41,944 nt of DNA from CAXSEF01 sp050920955. GTDB taxonomy: Bacteria; Pseudomonadota; Alphaproteobacteria; Acetobacterales; Acetobacteraceae. The position numbers and the translations under genes are program-made. Within the stretch, counting starts at the first letter, position 1. Each line of letters starts with the position of its first letter. This document shows positions 23,794 to 32,456 of the stretch, in pieces. The DNA lies in NCBI GenBank assembly GCA_050920955.1, contig JBPBQS010000272.1, positions 1 through 41,944 on the forward strand, read 5' to 3'. Below the pieces are notes generated by a model, which worked only from the letters and a program-made list of their open reading frames with translations, searched no databases and was not told the DNA's origin.

Positions 23794-24774
23794 ATGACGA
23801 TCCCCGCCCGCCTGCACTTCTGCTGGATCGGCCCCCGCCTCCCCTGGGCGTACGCCTTCGCCGTGCTCTCCGCCGCCGCCCGCGCCGGCCTCGACGAGGT
23901 CGTGCTCCACCACACCGACGCCCTGGCCGACGACGCCCCCGTCCGCGCCCTGCGCGCCGCCGCCGGCGTGCGGCTGGAGCGCGCCGACCCGCTGGACCGC
24001 CTGGACGAGTGCGGCCGCGCGCTCGGCCTCGGCGACGCCCTGGCGCGGCTGTACGCGCGGCTGGGCGACGCGGCGCAGCGCTCGGACGTGCTGCGCGCGG
24101 CGATCCTGCACCGCGACGGCGGGATCTACCTCGACCTGGACACGCTGACCGTGGCCTCGCTGCGCCCGCTGTGCGCGGCGCGGCAGTTCGTGGGCACGGA
24201 GCGCATCGTCTGGCCGCAGTGGGCGCGCGACTCGCGCTCGCCGGCGCTGCTGGCGCGCCACGTCGCGCTGGACTTGGCGCGCAAGGCGATGCGCCGGGCG
24301 CCCGGCGGCTGGCGGGCGTTCCGCCACGTCGAGGGGGCCTTCCCCTGCGCGGTGAACAATGCGGCGATGGGCGCGGAAGCGGGCGCGCCCCTGATGGAGG
24401 CGTGCCTGCGCGCCATGGCCGCCGTGCCCGAGGCGCGGCTGGCGCAGCGCACGGCGCTCGGCCCGGCGCTGCTGCAGGGCGTGGTCGCGGCGGGCCGGCA
24501 GGAGGGCCTGGTGGTGCACGCGCCGCGCGTGTTCTCGCCGCTGCCGCCGGAGGTCTCCGAGCACTGGTTCCGCACCGGCCGCGCCGCGCCGCGCCTCGAC
24601 CTGGCGCTGTGCGCGCAGACGCGGGCCGTGCACTGGTACGCGTCGGTGCGCACCCGCGCGCTGGTCGCGGACATCACGCCCGGGAGCGTCGCCGCCGACC
24701 GCGGGCGCCAGCTCTACAGCGCGCTGGCCGCGGACTGCGTGCCCGGCCTCGCCGCGCGCGGCGCCTCCGCATGA
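23794..24774 (+). CDS. Glycosyltransferase with DXD motif (GT32/OCH1-like)
   Basis: A 326-aa protein opening with IPARLHFCWIG, the strand that begins the nucleotide-sugar fold of this family (IPKIIHqIW in others). The core LRAAILHRDGGIYLDLDT (about residues 105-122) contains the DXD metal and sugar-nucleotide motif and the preceding R-D pair typical of GT32 enzymes. It lacks membrane segments, so it is probably cytoplasmic and acts on a lipid-linked glycan. Repeat R9 is immediately upstream; no clear Shine-Dalgarno is visible before the ATG. The donor and acceptor are unknown. Confidence 0.8.
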   Translation: MTIPARLHFCWIGPRLPWAYAFAVLSAAARAGLDEVVLHHTDALADDAPVRALRAAAGVRLERADPLDRLDECGRALGLGDALARLYARLGDAAQRSDVLRAAILHRDGGIYLDLDTLTVASLRPLCAARQFVGTERIVWPQWARDSRSPALLARHVALDLARKAMRRAPGGWRAFRHVEGAFPCAVNNAAMGAEAGAPLMEACLRAMAAVPEARLAQRTALGPALLQGVVAAGRQEGLVVHAPRVFSPLPPEVSEHWFRTGRAAPRLDLALCAQTRAVHWYASVRTRALVADITPGSVAADRGRQLYSALAADCVPGLAARGASA

Positions 24775-24881
24775 CCGGCGCGCTGCTGCTGTTCACCGCG
24801 CCGCCCGCGCGCTAAGGGAGGCGCCCCGCAGCCCGTGCCCGCCCGCGCGGCGCGCACGCCGAGCATGGAGGCGGACCGCCC

Positions 24882-26222
24882 GTGACCGCCGCCGCGCCGC
24901 CCGCCTCCCCCGCGCCCGGCGGGGCAAAGGTCCTGTTCGCGTTCGAGAACCCCCTGCCGAGCCGCCAGGCCGACGCCGAGGTGTTCGTCTCCACCGCGCG
25001 CCACCTGGCCCCGCTGCTGCGCCAGGCGTGGCTGCACGTCCCCCTCCCCGCCACCGACGAGGCGCAGGCCGCGGCGGAGTCGCTGGCCGGCATGCCCGTG
25101 GTCCGCGCCCGCGCGCCGCTGCGCCCGGCCGCCCTGCGCCACCTGTGCTGCGGCCTGACGCTGCCGTTCCGCCGGGCCTTCCGCGAGGCCGACCTCGTCT
25201 ACACGCGCAACCTGTGGATCGCGTTCGTCGCCATCCTGTGCGGCCAGCGCGTGGCGTTCGACCACTACCGCCCGTGGGCCGCGCAGGTCCCGCCGCTGCA
25301 GCCGCTGGTGGCAGCCCTGCTCGCCCACCCCCGCTTCCTCGTCAACGTCTGCCACTCCGACTACACGCGCGACAGATACCTCGCCCTCGGCCTGGCGCCC
25401 GGGAAACTGGTGCGCGTGCGCAACGGCTTCGACCCCGCCCGCTTCCGCGCCCGCCCCCCCGTGGACGCCGCGAAACGCGCCCTCGGCCTCGACCCCGCGC
25501 GGCGCACGGTCGTCTACACGGGCCGCCTGAACCACCGGAAAGGCCTGGCGCTCGTCGTCGAGGCCGCGCGCCTGCGCCCCGACCACCTGTTCCTCCTCGT
25601 GGGCTCCACCGGCGAGGGCCCCATCGAGGCGCTGGCGGCAGCCGTGCCCAACGTCCGCGTGGTCGGCTGGCAGGAGCCCGACGCGCTCGCCGCCTGGATC
25701 CTGGCCGCCGACGTGCTGCTGGTGCCGCCGTCGTGGAAGCCGCTGGCCGAGTTCGGCTCCACCGTGCTGCCGCTCAAGCTGTTCCTCTACCTGGCCGCCG
25801 GGCGCGCGATCGTGGCCGGCGACACGCCCGACGTGCGCGAGGTCCTGCGCCACGGCGACAACGCCCTGCTGTGCCGCCCCGACGACGCCCCCGCCCTGTC
25901 CGACGCGCTCGACGCCCTCGCCCGCGACCCCGCGCTGGCCGACCGCCTCGCGACGCAGGCCCTGGCCGACAGCCGCGACCTGACCTGGACCGCGCGCGCC
26001 CGCACCATCGCCGCCCTCCTCGCTGCCCGCCTCGCCGACGCCGCGCCGCCGCCCGCCCCCGGCTGGGGCCGCGCGCAGTCGCTCGCCTGGCGCCGCGGGT
26101 CCGGGCTCTGGCTGCGCCACCTGCTCCGCACCCGCTCCTGGGTCCTCCCCCCCGCCCCGCCCGCAGCCCCGCAGCCCGCCGCCACGGCCCCGCGCGCCGC
26201 CGCCCCGGCGCCCGCCCCCTGA
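24882..26222 (+). CDS. Glycosyltransferase, GT4-like (GT-B fold)
   Basis: A 446-aa protein starting at GTG 24882 with GGAGG about 12 bases upstream. The N-terminal half includes ADLVYTRNLWIAF. The C-terminal half has VVYTGRLNHRKGLALVVEA, FLLVGSTGEGP, VPNVRVVGWQEPDALAAWI and LKLFLYLAAGRAIVAGDTPDVREVL, the usual GT4 nucleotide-sugar-binding order; the E-x7-E motif is loosely represented. A Pro/Ala-rich tail of about 45 residues ends the protein. It probably adds a hexose to a growing surface glycan. The flippase gene follows 14 bases later. Confidence 0.87.
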   Translation: MTAAAPPASPAPGGAKVLFAFENPLPSRQADAEVFVSTARHLAPLLRQAWLHVPLPATDEAQAAAESLAGMPVVRARAPLRPAALRHLCCGLTLPFRRAFREADLVYTRNLWIAFVAILCGQRVAFDHYRPWAAQVPPLQPLVAALLAHPRFLVNVCHSDYTRDRYLALGLAPGKLVRVRNGFDPARFRARPPVDAAKRALGLDPARRTVVYTGRLNHRKGLALVVEAARLRPDHLFLLVGSTGEGPIEALAAAVPNVRVVGWQEPDALAAWILAADVLLVPPSWKPLAEFGSTVLPLKLFLYLAAGRAIVAGDTPDVREVLRHGDNALLCRPDDAPALSDALDALARDPALADRLATQALADSRDLTWTARARTIAALLAARLADAAPPPAPGWGRAQSLAWRRGSGLWLRHLLRTRSWVLPPAPPAAPQPAATAPRAAAPAPAP

Positions 26223-26236
26223 CCGGCGCATCGCGC

Positions 26237-27724
26237 GTGGACGATGCCCCCGCCGACCACGGCCGACGCCTCGCGCAGGGCTTCAACTGGCTCGGCGGCG
26301 CCACCGTGATCGCCAAGGCCGTGGACTTCGCCACCATCCTCGCGATGCTGATGTTCCTCACCCGCCAGCAGGTCGGCGTCGCCTCCATCGCCGTCTCGCT
26401 CGGCACGGTGGTCGAGGCGCTCAACGGCCTGGGCACCGGCGAGGCCCTGATCCAGGCCCGCGCCGTCACCAGGCTGCAGCTCGACACCGTGTTCTGGTAC
26501 GTCCTCGGCGCCTCGCTCGCCGTGTGTGCCCTGTGCGCGCTGGCCGCCGCCCCGATCGCCGCGCTCTACGGCGTGGCCCCCATGGCCGGCTTCCTGCTCG
26601 CCATCGCCGCCAAGCAGCCCCTCGTCGCCGCCGCCGTGGTCCCGCTCGCCCTGATGAACCGCGACCTCCAGTACGACCGCCTCGCCACCGTCGGCGTGTG
26701 CGCCACCATCGCCGCCGCCCTCACCCGACTGGCGCTGGGTGCTGCCGGCGCCGGCGCCTGGGCCCTGGTCGCGGGCTACGTCGCGTCCGGCGCGTTCACG
26801 CTGCTCGGCGCCCTGGTCGCCCGCCCGTTCCGCCCCCGCGCGCGCTTCCACGCCGCAGCCCTGCGCCCGCTCGCGCGCTTCGGCCTGCGCGCCGCCGCCG
26901 CCAACGCCGCCGAGCAGATGTTCCGCAACGTCGACTACCTGCTGGTCGGCTGGTTCTACGGCGCCGTCCCCCTCGCCCTCTACCGCGTCGCCTTCGACAT
27001 CGCGATGGAGCCCGCCATGGCCGTCGCCACGCTGATCAACCGCACCGCCCTCCCCGTCCTCGCCCGCGCCGCCGCCGTGCCCGCCCAGGTCGCCCCCATC
27101 CTCGCCTGGGCGCTCGCCCGCAGCGCCGGCCTCGTCGCCCCGCTCGCGGCCGGCCTGATGCTGGCCGCGACCCCGCTCACCGCGCTGCTCCACGACGGCG
27201 CCGGCCACAGCTACGCCGCCGCCGCCACGCCGCTCCGCCTGCTTGCCGCCGCCGCCCTGCTCCGCGTCGCCGCCCAGCCGCTGCTCACCGTCATGATCGC
27301 CACCGGCCGCCCCGGCGCCGCCGCCCGCCTGTCCGCGACCATGCTCGCCCTGCTCGCCGCCGGCGTCGCCCTCGCCGCCAGCCTCGCTCCGGCCCGCTCG
27401 GGCATCGCCGCCGTCGCCGCCGTCTGGCTCGCGATCTACCCGGCGCTGCTCGCCTGGGGCGCCCGCTACCTGCGCAGCACCTGGTCGCTCCCCGCCGCCG
27501 ACCTGGCCCGCGCCGTCGCCGCGCCCGCCGCCGGGATCGCCGCCATGGCCGCCGTGGTGCTCGCCGCCCGGCCGCTCGCGGGCAGCGATCCGCGGCTCCA
27601 GCTCGGGCTCGTCGTTGTCGCGACGGCGGCGCTCTACGCGGGGCTGTTCGTGTGGGGGCGACGGGAAGGCAGCAAGCAAGGCCGGGCTCTGCCCGGACCC
27701 GCAAAGGGCCGGGAGGCCCTTTGA
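26237..27724 (+). CDS. Polysaccharide flippase, Wzx/MOP superfamily
   Basis: A 495-aa protein with about 12-14 hydrophobic helices, starting at GTG 26237. The opening (FNWLGGATVIAKAVDFATIL) and the sequence LTRQQVGVASIAVSLGTVVEALNGLG match the first two helices of O-antigen/exopolysaccharide flippases. AEQMFRNVDYLLVGWFYG in the middle is another family signature. It should translocate lipid-linked oligosaccharide across the inner membrane. It follows the GT4 gene closely. The C-terminal ~17 residues (SKQGRALPGPAKGREAL) are encoded by repeat R10, whose GATCCC junction supplies the TGA. Confidence 0.85.
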   Translation: MDDAPADHGRRLAQGFNWLGGATVIAKAVDFATILAMLMFLTRQQVGVASIAVSLGTVVEALNGLGTGEALIQARAVTRLQLDTVFWYVLGASLAVCALCALAAAPIAALYGVAPMAGFLLAIAAKQPLVAAAVVPLALMNRDLQYDRLATVGVCATIAAALTRLALGAAGAGAWALVAGYVASGAFTLLGALVARPFRPRARFHAAALRPLARFGLRAAAANAAEQMFRNVDYLLVGWFYGAVPLALYRVAFDIAMEPAMAVATLINRTALPVLARAAAVPAQVAPILAWALARSAGLVAPLAAGLMLAATPLTALLHDGAGHSYAAAATPLRLLAAAALLRVAAQPLLTVMIATGRPGAAARLSATMLALLAAGVALAASLAPARSGIAAVAAVWLAIYPALLAWGARYLRSTWSLPAADLARAVAAPAAGIAAMAAVVLAARPLAGSDPRLQLGLVVVATAALYAGLFVWGRREGSKQGRALPGPAKGREAL

Positions 27725-27760
27725 TCCCGCTACTTAAGTAAGGCGGCTCCGCCTGGAGCC
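27665..27760. repeat. Hairpin repeat, copy R10
   Basis: Left module: GGCAGCAAGCAAGG, stem CCGGGC/GCCCGG, linker ACCCGC, stem AAAGGGCC/GGCCCTTT, GATCCCG. Centre: palindrome TACTTAAGTA (27731-27740). The right side shows only one short hairpin (GGCGGCTCCGCC) and no recognisable tip, so this copy looks truncated. Its left half is translated as the flippase C-terminus. Confidence 0.85.
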
Positions 27761-27929
27761 TGTCCCTGGTCGGGACGGGAATGGCTCCCCTCGACCCGCC
27801 CTGACTGCAGGGGCTCCGGCTTTCCCGCGGACGATGCCGTCTCGCGAACCCGATGCACCTGCACGGTCCGCTGCGGCATGGGGGCGGAACGAGGCTCGGG
27901 ACCGGGCCGCGTCGGAATGGCGGAGGCCT

Positions 27930-28778
27930 TCATGGGGCCGGACGCCTGCCCTGCTCCGCAGCGGTGATGAAGGCGAGGGCCATCGGACCCTGGGCTTCCT
28001 GTGGCCTGCTCAGCAGGTGCAGCGTGCGCCGCACGGGCGGGTGCAGGGCGACCAGGGTCAGGCCGTGCCGGTCTGCCGGCAGGGCCAGCTCCGGCATGAT
28101 GGTCAGGCCGAGCCCCCCGGCCACCATGCTGGCCAGCGCGGCATTGTCACGCACCAGGCAGACGATCTCCGGGTTGCTGCCGGCGGAAGCCAGCAGCTCC
28201 TGGATCAGCGTCTCGCAGCCGCCGCCCGAGAGCAGCATCCGCTGGCCGTCCAGCTCGCGCAGCCCGACGCTCGGCCTGTCCGCGAGCGGGTGGCCGTCCG
28301 GCACGACCACCACGTAGCTGTCCTGCCGCATCGCCCGCGCCGTCAGGCTCGCATGGGTGCGGCTGGTGACGCCCACCTCCACCACCCCGGCCCGCACCCA
28401 GTCCATCACCTCCGGGTCGGTGCCTTCGTGCAGCGTCACGGCGATGCCGGGATGGCTGGCGCGCAGCTGCCGAAGCCAGCCCGGCAGCAGGTGCACCGCC
28501 GCGCTCTGCACCACGCCGATGCGCAGCGTCCCGCTCAGCCGTCGCGAGCCGGCCGTCTCGGCCACCCCCGCCGCCATGCGCTCGACCGCCGCCAGCGCCA
28601 GCCTCGCCTCGGCCAGGGCGGCCGCGCCCGCTGCGGTCAGGGTCACGCCGCCCCGGTGGCCGCGCAGCAGCAACGGTGCGCCAAGAGCTCCTTCCAGCGC
28701 CTTCACCGCGTGGCTGACCGCGGATTGCGACAGATGGAGGTGAACCGAGGCCGCGACGAAGCCGCCGTGCTCGACCAC
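27930..28778 (-). CDS. LysR-family regulator, 5' end uncertain
   Basis: From GTG 28778 the frame gives 282 aa: most of the winged helix-turn-helix (LHLSQSAVSHAVKALEGALG) and a full co-inducer domain. The same frame continues upstream through 28811 as VSLAQLRCFRA, exactly the first helix expected of LysR proteins, but no ATG, GTG or TTG precedes it in frame. The nearest ATG (28813) is out of frame. Either initiation is non-canonical or a small indel has disturbed the start. It faces the nitrilase gene, so it probably regulates nitrilase expression in response to a nitrile or acid. Confidence 0.8.
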   Translation of the reverse strand: MVEHGGFVAASVHLHLSQSAVSHAVKALEGALGAPLLLRGHRGGVTLTAAGAAALAEARLALAAVERMAAGVAETAGSRRLSGTLRIGVVQSAAVHLLPGWLRQLRASHPGIAVTLHEGTDPEVMDWVRAGVVEVGVTSRTHASLTARAMRQDSYVVVVPDGHPLADRPSVGLRELDGQRMLLSGGGCETLIQELLASAGSNPEIVCLVRDNAALASMVAGGLGLTIMPELALPADRHGLTLVALHPPVRRTLHLLSRPQEAQGPMALAFITAAEQGRRPAP

Positions 28779-28843
28779 GGCCCGGAAGCAGCGGAGCTGG
28801 GCGAGGCTGACATGAGGAAAGGAGATGGGGCGGCATCCGAACC

Positions 28844-29872
28844 ATGAGTTGGACCGATGCTGGCCGCCCCAGTCAGATGCCGCAAGCGGAACGGAGCGGT
28901 GCGGTGGAACGGGATCGTCTGAAGGTGGGCCTGGCGCAGATCGCGCCGGTCTGGCTCGACCGCGCGGCGACGCTGGCCAAGGTGGAGGCGTGGATCGCGC
29001 GCGCCGCCACGGCCGGCTGCGGCTTCGTCGCCTTCGGGGAGGCGCTCGTGCCCGGCTACCCCTTCTGGATCGAGCACACGGACGGCGCCCGCTTCGAATC
29101 GCCGTTGCAGAAGGACATGCACGCCCACTACCTCGACCAGGCCGTGCAGGTGGAGGCCGGGCACCTGGACGGGGTGCGTGCCGCGGCGGCGCGGCTGGGC
29201 ATCGCCGTCATGCTCGGCATCATCGAGCGCCCTGCCGACCGGGGCGGGCACAGCGTCTACTGCTCGCGCGTGCATGTCGGCGCGGACGGCGTCATCGGCT
29301 CCGTGCATCGCAAGCTGATGCCGACCTACGAGGAACGGCTGAGCTGGGCGCCCGGCGACGGTCACGGGCTGCGCGTGCATCCGGTCGGGCCGTTCACCGT
29401 GGGCGGGCTGAACTGCTACGAGAACTGGATGCCGCTGTCCCGCGCCGCGCTCTATGCGCAGGGGGAGGACCTTCACGTCGCGCTGTGGCCCGGCAACCGG
29501 CGCAACACGGCCGACACGACGCGCTTCCTGGCCCGCGAGGGGCGCAGCTACGTGCTGGCCGTGTCGGGCCTGATGCGGCGCGAGGACGTGCCGCCCGGCA
29601 GCCCGGCGGCGGCGATGCTGGAAGGCGGCTGCCCGGCGGTGCCGGCCGATGGCGGCTCCTGCATCGCCGGCCCGGACGGCGAGTGGGTGGTGGAGCCTGT
29701 CACCGGCCGGGAGGAGCTGCTGGTCGCGACGCTGGATCACCGGGCGGTGCGGCGGGAGCGGCAGAACTTCGACCAGGCCGGGCACTACGCCCGTCCCGAC
29801 GTGACGCGGCTGGTGGTGGACCGCCGGCGTCAAGGCATGGCCCGCTTTGAGGACGGGACGGAGATGACCTGA
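28844..29872 (+). CDS. Nitrilase (carbon-nitrogen hydrolase superfamily, branch 1)
   Basis: The 342-aa protein carries the complete catalytic set in classic nitrilase context: Glu66 in FGEALVPGYPFW, Lys157 in RKLMPTYEERLSW and Cys191 in GGLNCYENWMPL. These extended motifs mark true nitrilases (nitrile to carboxylic acid plus ammonia) rather than amidases. The protein is soluble and would form helical oligomers, as the family does. The start at 28844 adds about 25 residues before the first strand (LKVGLAQIAP); ATG 28877 is an alternative. It is transcribed divergently from the LysR gene 65 bases away. Substrate preference (aryl versus aliphatic) cannot be told. Confidence 0.92.
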   Translation: MSWTDAGRPSQMPQAERSGAVERDRLKVGLAQIAPVWLDRAATLAKVEAWIARAATAGCGFVAFGEALVPGYPFWIEHTDGARFESPLQKDMHAHYLDQAVQVEAGHLDGVRAAAARLGIAVMLGIIERPADRGGHSVYCSRVHVGADGVIGSVHRKLMPTYEERLSWAPGDGHGLRVHPVGPFTVGGLNCYENWMPLSRAALYAQGEDLHVALWPGNRRNTADTTRFLAREGRSYVLAVSGLMRREDVPPGSPAAAMLEGGCPAVPADGGSCIAGPDGEWVVEPVTGREELLVATLDHRAVRRERQNFDQAGHYARPDVTRLVVDRRRQGMARFEDGTEMT

Positions 29873-30112
29873 GCCGCCCCGGAAAGGAAGGTGTGGCGGG
29901 AAGCCGGTTTCCACGGCGGAGCGCCACGGCGGTGGCAGGCGCCGCGTTCCCGGAACTGCTCGTTCCACACGGAGTTGAGGGAATTTCCCCGACGCCGGGA
30001 GTGCCGCTCATCTCAAGGCGGGTCCGTGTCTGCCCACAACCAGAGGCGGGCATTCCGGCATCGTTCAGGGACAGGCTCCTGGTCGGCAGAACCCGGATTC
30101 TTTCTCAAGTCG

Positions 30113-30175
30113 CGCGTTCCAAGGGCGCAGCCTTTGGCGGAGTTTGAGGCGGAGCCTCAACCTTGCTTGCTTGCC
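30113..30175. repeat. Single-module hairpin repeat, copy R11
   Basis: Read on the minus strand: AGCAAGCAAGG, stem TTGAGGC/GCCTCAA, linker ACTCCG, stem CCAAAGGC/GCCCTTGG, AACGCG. It lies at the 3' end of the radical SAM gene and encodes its last residues (SKQG). The 240 bases to its left, up to the nitrilase stop, show no gene or clear motif. Confidence 0.87.
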
Positions 30176-31269
30176 GGCGCGAACGCCTGCTGCTTCCCGC
30201 GGTAACGGTCGAACATGCTCATCTGGTGGACGCAGCTGAGCGTGCAGGTGGGGCTGCACGACTTCTCGGTGTGGAACTCGCGGACGATGTCCTCGCGCGT
30301 GTAGTCGAGCAGGCGGATGCCGGGGTAGCCGCGCTGCTGCGAGCACCAGTGCACGCGGCCGTCCTCGGCGACGTAGAGGTATCGCGCGCCGGCGCGGCAC
30401 TTCCAGTCGTTGGGGCGGCCGTGCATGAGGTTGCCCTGGAACAGGCGGTAGTTCAGCCAGTGGACGACCGAGGGCGAGATGCGCGTGACCTGGGCGTAGG
30501 CGTCCATCTGCACGGCGCTGAGCGGCTTGAGGACGCCGGTGTCGTCGTGGAGCACGCCGACGGAGTGCTGCAGGCCGTAGCGCGCGGCGGTCTGGGCGAC
30601 CTCCACGACGTCGGGGGTGCGCTCGTCGCTGATGCCGAGGACGGAGTTGACGTTGACCTTGAAGCGGGCGTGCTCGGCGAGCAGCGCGAGCTTGCCCTCG
30701 ACGGAGCGCAGGCTCTTCATCGAGACGGCGTCGGGGCGGAGGTTGTCGATGCTGATCTGCATGCCCTGCAGGCCGGCGTCGTTGAGGCGCTCGACCCAGG
30801 CGCGGGTCAGCTTGAAGCCGTTGGTGATCATGGTCACGATCATGCCGTGGCCGCGGGCGTGGCGGACGACCTGGTCCAGCTCGGGGTGCAGGAGCGGCTC
30901 GCCGCCGGTCAGCGTGAGCGACGCGGTGCCCAGGGCCGCGAGGCGGTCCACCCAGGCGATCAGCTCGGCGAGCGGCACGGGCGGCGAGTGGTCGTCGAAC
31001 TCCGAGCAGTAGCCGCACGCCAGGTTGCAGCGGCGCGTGACGACGACCTGGGCCAGCAGCGGCGTGTAGCGCGAGCCGAGCGCGCGGCCCACGAAGCGCA
31101 GGCCGGACGCGAGGTCGGCGGCCCGGCGGCGCAGGCTGGGGCGGCGGCGCGCGGCGGCGCGGGCGGGGGCGCCGGCGGTGGGCGCGTCGGCCTCGTCGAC
31201 GGCGGGCACGTCGGGGATCGGCGCCGGGCGCGGGCGGAGGTCGGTGGCGCCAGCGTCAGGTCCGGACAT
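30157..31269 (-). CDS. Radical SAM protein with SPASM-like C-terminal cysteines
   Basis: A 370-aa protein from ATG 31269 (GGAG upstream). Residues 1-55 are a Pro/Ala/Arg-rich leader. The radical SAM core starts at TRRCNLACGYC (Cys81, 85, 88 bind the 4Fe-4S cluster), followed by LTGGEPLLHPE (SAM-binding GGEP) and TNGFKLT. A second cysteine set (Cys291, Cys309, and Cys338/342/346 in SCSPTCTLSC) resembles a SPASM or Twitch domain holding an auxiliary cluster. Relatives modify peptides or act in anaerobic maturation. No precursor peptide gene is visible nearby, so the substrate is unknown. Confidence 0.85.
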   Translation of the reverse strand: MSGPDAGATDLRPRPAPIPDVPAVDEADAPTAGAPARAAARRRPSLRRRAADLASGLRFVGRALGSRYTPLLAQVVVTRRCNLACGYCSEFDDHSPPVPLAELIAWVDRLAALGTASLTLTGGEPLLHPELDQVVRHARGHGMIVTMITNGFKLTRAWVERLNDAGLQGMQISIDNLRPDAVSMKSLRSVEGKLALLAEHARFKVNVNSVLGISDERTPDVVEVAQTAARYGLQHSVGVLHDDTGVLKPLSAVQMDAYAQVTRISPSVVHWLNYRLFQGNLMHGRPNDWKCRAGARYLYVAEDGRVHWCSQQRGYPGIRLLDYTREDIVREFHTEKSCSPTCTLSCVHQMSMFDRYRGKQQAFAPASKQG

Positions 31270-31444
31270 CGCGATGTGCTCCAGGGGGAGGTTGCGCCCG
31301 GGCAGCGACGTTCCGGCGCGGGGACCGGGGCTGCGGCCTGCGCCCGGGCGGGCGTGTATGGGCCTGCCGCCGCGGGGTGTCCACGTCCCCGGGCGTCCGG
31401 CAGCGGGCCGGCCTGCCCCACGGGTTCGCCGGCAGCCGGGCGCC

Positions 31445-32335
31445 TCACCCTGCGCGCAGCACGCTGCCCAGGGCCGAGGAGAGGTAGTCGGCGACGCGCC
31501 GGATGCGCGCATTGCCGCGGACCTCCTCGTGCATCACCAGCCACACCGGCATCGGGGGCAGGAGCAGGCCGACGTCGACGGCCTCCAGCTCGGGGTGGCG
31601 CGACGCCAGCAGGGTCTGGGCGAAACCCAGGCCGGCGCCGGCCAGCAGCAGGTTCCAGCAGGTCATCGGGTCGTCGCAGCGCAGGGCGAAGTCGTCGCGC
31701 GTGACCGGCACGCCGTGGGCGGCGTAGGCGCGCAGCATCGCGTCGCCGCGGTCGAGGCCGATGACGTCGTGGCCGGGCAGGTCGGCGACGGCGGCCGGGC
31801 GGCCGCGGCGCGCGAGGTAGCTCCGCGCGCCGAACAGGCCGACCGGCGCGTCTCCCAGCCTGCGCGCGACCAGCGCATCCTGCGTCGGGTCGAACATGCG
31901 GATCGCCAGGTCGGCGTCGCGTCGCAGCAGGCTCTGCGCGAGGTCGGAGGCGACCAGCTCGACCTGGATGCGGGGCTCGGCCTGGCGCAGCGCGGCGAGG
32001 ATCGGCGGCAGCATCAGGTTGGCGACCATGACCGAGGCCGTGACGCGCACGGTGCCCGCCAGCTGCCGCGATCGCCCCTGCGCCTTCAGCGACAGGGCGT
32101 CGGCCGCCGCTCCCATCGCGCGCGCGTCCTCGACCAGGCCCAGCGCCGCCGGCGTCGGGTCGAGCCCGCGGGCCGAGCGCGTGAACAGCGCCACGCCCAG
32201 CACCGACTCCAACTCGCGCACGTGGCGGCCGAGCGTCGGCTACGTCATGGCCAGGCGCGCGGCGGCGCCCGACAGCGAGCCGGCGTCCACCACGGCGAGG
32301 AAGGAGCGCAGCAGCGACCAGTCGATGCGGTCCAC
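31445..32335 (-). pseudogene. LysR-family regulator interrupted by an in-frame stop
   Basis: Reading from GTG 32335 (MDRIDWSLLRSFLAVVDAGS) the frame is open until a TAG at 32242-32240, then continues in the same frame to 31445 as a normal LysR co-inducer domain. The stop falls in the recognition helix: AARLAMT-stop-PTLGRHVRELE, where LysR proteins almost always have Q-P-T/S. A single C-to-T change (CAG to TAG) explains it. Without the stop the protein would be about 296 aa, normal for the family. An internal restart at 32221 would lack most of the DNA-binding domain. It faces an alpha/beta hydrolase gene. Amber readthrough or a sequencing error are alternatives. Confidence 0.85.
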
Positions 32336-32357
32336 GCCTTTCCGCACCCCGTCCCTG

Positions 32358-32428
32358 CCATGCAGGAATGCATGGTTTCGGGTCAGCATTGGCCAATCGC
32401 CCCCGCAAAGTCGATCAGCCATTGATCG
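32358..32428. promoter_or_regulatory. Three palindromes between the broken LysR gene and the hydrolase gene
   Basis: CCATGCA-GGAA-TGCATGG (32358-32375), ATTGGCCAAT (32388-32397) and CGATCA-GCCAT-TGATCG (32412-32428) lie in the 121-base divergent region. LysR regulators usually bind several dyad sites in such places, so these may be old operators of the broken regulator. Only the symmetry is observed. Confidence 0.45.
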
Positions 32429-32456
32429 TGCCTGTCGCATCCTCGTGGAGACCATC

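Noticed and set aside
24771..24815. A 14-codon ORF (MTGALLLFTAPPAR) whose ATG overlaps the preceding glycosyltransferase stop
   Set aside because: Overlap and hydrophobic composition hint at a leader peptide, but the length and GC-rich background make chance likely; no conserved signal supports it.
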